Shown: one piece after another, positions 14,723 to 19,410 of the stretch
How positions within the stretch are numbered: the stretch's first letter is position 1
How the letters are laid out: each line of letters begins with the position of its first letter
Source of the DNA: CAIVPM01 sp049242885
Lineage (GTDB): Bacteria > Bacteroidota > Bacteroidia > Chitinophagales > Chitinophagaceae
NCBI GenBank assembly: GCA_049242885.1
Contig: JBMLOQ010000077.1
Span: 1 to 19,410 of the forward strand
Direction: 5' to 3'
DNA: 19,410 nt
Program-made: the position numbers and the translations under genes
The notes under the pieces: model-generated
The model's input: the letters and a program-made list of their open reading frames with translations, nothing else
What the model was told of the DNA's origin: nothing
The model's database searches: none

Positions 14723-17341
14723 ATGAAGATTGAGGAAATAAAAGTGTTGAAAGGGCCTAATTATTGGAGTATTAGAAGACCCAAATTAATACAAATGCGT
14801 TTGCAGCTCGAAGATTTAGAGCAACGCCCTACTAATACAATTGAAGGTTTTTTAGAAGGACTAAAAGCTTTGTTTCCAAGTATGTACAATCACAGATGTA
14901 GTGTTGGTAAACCAGGAGGCTTTTTTCAACGTGTAGAAGAAGGAACTTGGATGGGGCATGTAATAGAGCATATTGCTTTGGAATTGCAAACCCTTGCTGG
15001 AATGGAAGTTGGTTTTGGAAGAACAAGAGGCACTGGTAAAGAAGGAGAATATAATGTTGTTTTTGCCTATCTAGAACCAGATGCAGGTGTTTATACAGCA
15101 AAAGCTAGTGTTCGAATTGCACAAGCATTAATTGATAAACAAGCATATGATTTAACCGAAGATATTCAGCAATTAAGAGAAATAAGAGAAGAAACTCGTT
15201 TAGGTCCAAGTACTGGTTGCATTGTAGATGAAGCTGCCAAACGTGGCATTCCTCACATGCGATTAAATAAGCATAGTTTGGTGCAATTGGGTTATGGAAT
15301 ACACCAAAAAAGAATTCGTGCAACCATTGCATCTACCACAAGCAATATTGCTGTAGATATTGCTTGCGACAAAGAAGAAACTAAAAATTTATTGGAGGCT
15401 GCCGAAATTCCTGTGCCTCGTGGCACTGTGGTAAGAACTGAAGTTGGTTTAAAGGAAGCTGTTGATAAATATGGTTATCCCTTGGTTATTAAACCAATAG
15501 ATGGTAATCATGGCAAGGGAAACACTACTAACATTACTACATGGGAGCAAGCAATTGCTGCGTTAGAAAATGCTAAGCAATATGGGCGAAGTGTAATTGT
15601 AGAAAGATTTATCACAGGCTTCGATTTTAGAATTTTGGTTATCAACAACAAATTTATTTGTGCAGCTTTAAGAACTCCAGCTGCTGTAACTGGTGATGGC
15701 ATAAATACTATTCAATATTTAATCGATGAAACCAATAAAGATCCAAGACGTGGATTTGGACACGAAAAAGTGTTAACCCAAATTACAGTTGACCACAGCA
15801 CCATGAAAATGCTCGACGAAAAAGGATATACTTTAGAAACTATTCCAACAAAAGGAGAGCTTGTGTTACTTAAAACAACAGCCAACCTAAGCACAGGAGG
15901 TACAAGTACAGACGTAACTGATGAAGTGCACCCAACTAATATTTTTATGTGTGAGCGTATTAGTAAAATTATTGGTTTAGATATTTGTGGAATTGATATA
16001 ATGGCCACTGATTTACGAACACCTGTTACAGAAAATGGTGGTGCTATTTTAGAAGTAAATGCTGCCCCAGGATTTAGAATGCATATCGACCCAAGCGAAG
16101 GTATTGGGCGTAATGTTGCAGAACCTGTTGTTGATATGCTTTTTCCTGATAGAAGTAATGGTCGTATTCCAATAATTGCCATCACAGGCACCAATGGTAA
16201 AACAACCACAACCCGATTAACTGCTCACATTTGCAAAAGTGCTGGTAAAAAAGTAGGTTATACTACAAGCGATGGTGTATACATTCAAAATCAGTTAATG
16301 ATGAGAGGAGATTGTACAGGGCCGCTTTCTTCTCAATTTGTTTTAAAAGATCCAACTGTAGATTTTGCTGTTTTAGAATGTGCTAGAGGAGGTATTTTAA
16401 AAGCTGGATTGGCGTTTGATAAATGTGATGTTGGCGTAGTTACCAATGTAGCAGCAGACCACATGGGGCTTGGTGGAATAAACACTATTGAGCAAATGGC
16501 AGATGTAAAAGCAACAGTTGTAGAAAGTGTAATGCCACACGGCTATGCTGTTTTAAATGCTGATGATGATTTGGTGTATAAAATGAAAGATAAACTAAAA
16601 TGCAATATCGCTTTATTTAGTATGGATGAAAACAATCCTCGTATTAAAGAGCATTGCAAAAATGGTGGTTTGGCAAGTGTTTATGAAAATGGATTTGTGA
16701 GTATTTTAAAAGGAACTTGGAAAATTCGAGTAGCACATGTAAAAGATATTCCTTTAACCTTTGAGGGTAAGGCAGTGCATAATGTAGCCAATTGTTTACC
16801 AGCAATTTTATCTTCTTATTTATTTAAAACAATAAGTATTGATGATATAAAAACTGGCTTACAAACATTTAGTGCAGGCAGCAATACTACACCAGGTAGG
16901 TTAAATTTTTTCCATTTTAAAAACTTTAGTTTTTTAGCCGATTTTGCACACAACCCACATGGATTAAGACTTTTGGGCGATTTTGTAAGCAAGCTAGATT
17001 ATAAATATAAAGTAGGTGTAATAAGTGGCACAGGAGATAGAAGAGATGAAGATATTAGAGAATTAGGCGAAATTTCTGCTCATTACTTTGATGAAATCAT
17101 TATTCGTTGCGATAAAAATTTAAGAGGCCGAACCGCCGATGAAATTATTGGATTGTTGCAAGAAGGTATTAATAAAGTAAATCCTAATTTGCCTCAAACA
17201 GTAATTGCTAACGAAAATTTAGCACTCGAATACATTTACGAAAATCAAAAAGCAGGAGCATTATATACCGTAATGTGCGATGTTGTTGCAGGTGCTTTAG
17301 ATAAAATTAAGGAATTGAAGGATAGGGAAGATGCGAGTTAG
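14723..17341 (+). CDS. cphA: Cyanophycin synthetase
   Basis: This enzyme polymerises cyanophycin, adding Asp to the poly-Asp backbone and then Arg to each side chain, with one ATP per step. The 872 residues match full-length CphA (about 870-900). An N-terminal domain (about 1-160) precedes an ATP-grasp domain (about 210-470) with KPIDGNHGKG at 257-266 and the conserved EVNAAPGFRMH at 444-454. A Mur-ligase-like domain (about 480-872) carries the P-loop GTNGKTTTT at 489-497. Both ATP sites look intact, so this is the CphA1 type rather than the reduced CphA2. The product is a cytoplasmic nitrogen and carbon reserve granule. No cyanophycinase or isoaspartyl dipeptidase gene is visible nearby. Confidence 0.96.
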   Translation: MKIEEIKVLKGPNYWSIRRPKLIQMRLQLEDLEQRPTNTIEGFLEGLKALFPSMYNHRCSVGKPGGFFQRVEEGTWMGHVIEHIALELQTLAGMEVGFGRTRGTGKEGEYNVVFAYLEPDAGVYTAKASVRIAQALIDKQAYDLTEDIQQLREIREETRLGPSTGCIVDEAAKRGIPHMRLNKHSLVQLGYGIHQKRIRATIASTTSNIAVDIACDKEETKNLLEAAEIPVPRGTVVRTEVGLKEAVDKYGYPLVIKPIDGNHGKGNTTNITTWEQAIAALENAKQYGRSVIVERFITGFDFRILVINNKFICAALRTPAAVTGDGINTIQYLIDETNKDPRRGFGHEKVLTQITVDHSTMKMLDEKGYTLETIPTKGELVLLKTTANLSTGGTSTDVTDEVHPTNIFMCERISKIIGLDICGIDIMATDLRTPVTENGGAILEVNAAPGFRMHIDPSEGIGRNVAEPVVDMLFPDRSNGRIPIIAITGTNGKTTTTRLTAHICKSAGKKVGYTTSDGVYIQNQLMMRGDCTGPLSSQFVLKDPTVDFAVLECARGGILKAGLAFDKCDVGVVTNVAADHMGLGGINTIEQMADVKATVVESVMPHGYAVLNADDDLVYKMKDKLKCNIALFSMDENNPRIKEHCKNGGLASVYENGFVSILKGTWKIRVAHVKDIPLTFEGKAVHNVANCLPAILSSYLFKTISIDDIKTGLQTFSAGSNTTPGRLNFFHFKNFSFLADFAHNPHGLRLLGDFVSKLDYKYKVGVISGTGDRRDEDIRELGEISAHYFDEIIIRCDKNLRGRTADEIIGLLQEGINKVNPNLPQTVIANENLALEYIYENQKAGALYTVMCDVVAGALDKIKELKDREDAS

Positions 17342-17381
17342 AATTCGACCATTTGTAATCAAAAAAAATAATATAAAATAT

Positions 17382-17417
17382 CCACTTACTTGTAAATAAT
17401 ATTTTACTAGTAAGTGG
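17382..17417. repeat. 36-base inverted repeat between cphA and the M48 peptidase gene
   Basis: CCACTTACT (17382-17390) pairs with AGTAAGTGG (17409-17417), and inside it GTAAA (17392-17396) pairs with TTTAC (17403-17407). Only one T/T mismatch interrupts the 15-position stem, and the loop is TAATAT. The A/T-rich stretch on its left would be a T-tract for minus-strand transcripts, but no minus-strand gene ends here. On the plus strand it is followed only by TTAAATT, so it is a weak terminator for cphA or an operator. Confidence 0.7.
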
Positions 17418-17435
17418 TTAAATTACCAAAACTAT

Positions 17436-19410
17436 ATGCCATCAAAAATTACAAGTGTAAACACTTCACCACAGTTTAAAGCTATGGCTTCTAAAGCTAT
17501 ACTATCAATAATAGTTTTTATTGTTACATACTTGCTTTTAATTACTGCAGCTATAGGCTTGGTGGTTTTATTAGGATATTTTGGTTTAGCATTAATAAGT
17601 ATGTATTTGCATTGGATTACTATTGTTTGTGGGGCAGGAATTATTAGTATAGGAATTTTAGTACTTATTTTTTTAGTAAAATTTATATTCTCAAGTAATA
17701 GCATCAATAAAGATGGGATGATTGAGTTAAAAGAGGCAGATGCTCCTGTTTTATTTAATATACTTAAGCAGCTAGTTGAAGAAGTTGATACTCATTTTCC
17801 TAAAAAAGTTTACATATCACCCGAAGTAAATGCTTGTGTATTTTATAATTCAAGTTTTTGGAGTATGTTCTTTCCTGTAAGGAAAAATTTGCAAATAGGC
17901 ATGGCTCTTGTAAATGTTGTAACAGTAACCGAATTTAAAGCAATTTTAGCACATGAGTTTGGGCATTTTTCTCAAAGTTCTATGAAGCTTGGAAGCTATG
18001 TTTATAACGTAAATAAAGTGCTTTATGATATGTTGTACAACAATGAGGGGTATAGCAAACTTGCATCTCAATGGGGCTCTATTAATCAATACATTAGTTT
18101 TTTTGTAATGATTGCCATTGAAATAGTAAAGCAAATTCAAGAACTTTTAAAGTTTATATATGGTTATGTAAATAAAAGCTACATGGCACTATCACGAGAA
18201 ATGGAATTTCATGCCGATGAAATAGCTGCACATGTTACAGGATCTAAACCACTCATAGATTCTTTACTAAGGCTAGAGTTGGCTAATGCATCATATAATA
18301 GTGTTATAAACCATTATGATACTAAAATCAAACAAAGTAGAGTTACAAATAACATTTACCAACCACAACGCTTTACATTACAATTTTTGGCACAGCAAAA
18401 TGAAATAAAAATTGCAAATCAACTACCACAAGTTACACTTCATGATTATACTAAATTTAATAAATCAAAAATTGTAATTAAAGATCAATGGGCGTCTCAT
18501 CCTACAACTGAAGAGAGGGTTTTGGCTTTAGAGAAAATAAATAAACCAGTTAGTGAAATTAATAATAAAATGGCTTTTGAGGTGTTTGAAAATTACAGTA
18601 ATCTGGAAAGTATAGTTACTAAAAAAGTTTATGAAAGTATAAAATTGCCCTCAGATATTATTGTTGAAACTGAAACTGATTTTGTTAAAGATTTTACAGA
18701 GTTTTTCTCTAAAAATTCGTTCAATAAAATTTATAAAGGTTATTATGACTCCAAAAATCTATTGCTACAACCTGTTGAAAATTTTGACTTAAATCTTATC
18801 GAAACACATAGCTTCGATACTTTATTTTCTGATGAAAACATAGAAAAAATTAGCATAAAGCAGGCTATAACAAATGATTTGGCAATGGTTGAAGAGTTGG
18901 TTAATAAGCCAAATGAAATTAAGAGTTTAGATTATGAAGGAGTAAAATACCAAAAAGAACAATTTGGTTTTGTAAAAGAAAAGTTACAAATTGAATTGGA
19001 TAAAAGTAACATAGAAGTTAAGTTAATTGACGAGCAAATATTTAAGTTTTTTTACACCCTTTCGAGTATTAAAAATAAATCAGAAGAATGGTTGTTGCTG
19101 TACAATAACCTTGTAGAATTTGATTTAGTTTTTGAGCAGCACAAAAAAAATTTTGAAAACATGCGAAACGATGTATTGTTTTCAATTGAAACCAACACAT
19201 TTGAAAAGATTGAAGAATTGATGGCTATTTTTAAAAGAAATGAATCCACCTATAAAATTCAGATAAATTCATTGTTTAAACATGAGAATTATTTAAAATT
19301 TATTTCCAATGAAAATTTTTTGATAATAGAGCAGTACATGAAACAAGATTACCAGTATTTTAATGGTCAAGCATATGATGATGATTTTTTACAAATATTA
19401 TTTTCTGCTC
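17436..19410 (+). CDS. M48-family membrane zinc metallopeptidase (partial, runs off the right edge)
   Basis: At least 658 residues are present, and the frame is still open at the window end. Two hydrophobic helices lie at about 19-50 and 59-85. They precede a gluzincin domain with HEFGH at 173-177, whose two His bind zinc and whose Glu is catalytic, and the third ligand Glu257 in the EFHAD stretch (257-261). A further hydrophobic helix lies at about 218-245. This is the HtpX/Ste24 architecture (PF01435); known relatives degrade misfolded or regulated membrane proteins. The long C-terminal part beyond about residue 340 is charged and helical, partly coiled-coil, and I do not recognise it. The gene follows cphA by 94 bases, past the inverted repeat, so it may or may not share its transcript. 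Confidence 0.88.
   Translation, partial: MPSKITSVNTSPQFKAMASKAILSIIVFIVTYLLLITAAIGLVVLLGYFGLALISMYLHWITIVCGAGIISIGILVLIFLVKFIFSSNSINKDGMIELKEADAPVLFNILKQLVEEVDTHFPKKVYISPEVNACVFYNSSFWSMFFPVRKNLQIGMALVNVVTVTEFKAILAHEFGHFSQSSMKLGSYVYNVNKVLYDMLYNNEGYSKLASQWGSINQYISFFVMIAIEIVKQIQELLKFIYGYVNKSYMALSREMEFHADEIAAHVTGSKPLIDSLLRLELANASYNSVINHYDTKIKQSRVTNNIYQPQRFTLQFLAQQNEIKIANQLPQVTLHDYTKFNKSKIVIKDQWASHPTTEERVLALEKINKPVSEINNKMAFEVFENYSNLESIVTKKVYESIKLPSDIIVETETDFVKDFTEFFSKNSFNKIYKGYYDSKNLLLQPVENFDLNLIETHSFDTLFSDENIEKISIKQAITNDLAMVEELVNKPNEIKSLDYEGVKYQKEQFGFVKEKLQIELDKSNIEVKLIDEQIFKFFYTLSSIKNKSEEWLLLYNNLVEFDLVFEQHKKNFENMRNDVLFSIETNTFEKIEELMAIFKRNESTYKIQINSLFKHENYLKFISNENFLIIEQYMKQDYQYFNGQAYDDDFLQILFSA

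Noticed and set aside
15712..16209. 165-codon frame antisense to cphA
   Set aside because: Lies wholly within the conserved ATP-grasp/Mur coding region and has no recognisable features; explained as a shadow frame.
1..19410. Search for tRNA, rRNA, CRISPR arrays, insertion sequences, att sites and phage or defence genes
   Set aside because: No cloverleaf, repeat-spacer array, transposase, integrase or terminal inverted repeats were recognised; the gene content is ordinary chromosomal.

Overview
The window looks like chromosomal core DNA of a low-GC Bacteroidota bacterium, most likely in or near the Chitinophagia/Sphingobacteriia. Four things suggest this. The intergenic DNA is very AT-rich. 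Start codons mostly lack Shine-Dalgarno sequences. Several genes carry the Bacteroidota -7 promoter box TAnnTTTG just upstream. The gene families are typical of the phylum: a short AtpC paired with AtpD away from the rest of the ATP synthase genes, a YfhO-like membrane protein, a secreted IgGFc-binding/LamG protein and a bacterial cyanophycin synthetase. I see no rRNA, tRNA, CRISPR array, insertion sequence, integrase or phage gene. The assignment is from recognition only.

Layout. From 249 to 1255 a tight minus-strand operon of three small genes encodes two membrane proteins with a TPR protein between them. Divergent from it is an 830-residue YfhO-family membrane protein (1411-3903), separated by a strong bidirectional terminator from a convergent DEAD-box RNA helicase with a DbpA-type RNA-binding tail (3976-5301). 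Next on the minus strand are atpC and atpD (5429-7245) with their own terminator and promoter box, then an unknown acidic 150-residue protein (7444-7896) and a secreted M28 metallopeptidase (7971-9314).

From 9408 the plus strand carries a periplasmic di-haem cytochrome c peroxidase and, 12 bases later, a SpoU/TrmH-family RNA methyltransferase with its own promoter box in that gap. A small Cys-poor protein (11094-11300) and a large secreted adhesin-like protein (11549-14053) lie on the minus strand. The plus strand then has a small helical protein (14226-14501), a complete CphA-type cyanophycin synthetase (14723-17341), a 36-base inverted repeat, and an M48 metallopeptidase that runs off the right edge.

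How the genes relate. AtpD and AtpC are parts of the F1 motor; the short AtpC lacks the inhibitory helical domain. CphA makes the nitrogen/carbon storage polymer cyanophycin; no cyanophycinase is visible here. Most other genes are single transcription units with unrelated housekeeping or envelope roles. I found no convincing new multi-gene system. The items most worth a second look are promoter boxes abutting start codons (possible leaderless mRNAs), octamer repeats in front of atpC, the inverted repeat after cphA, the adhesin that ends without a sorting domain, and the small protein that looks like a zinc-ribbon relative with its cysteines lost.
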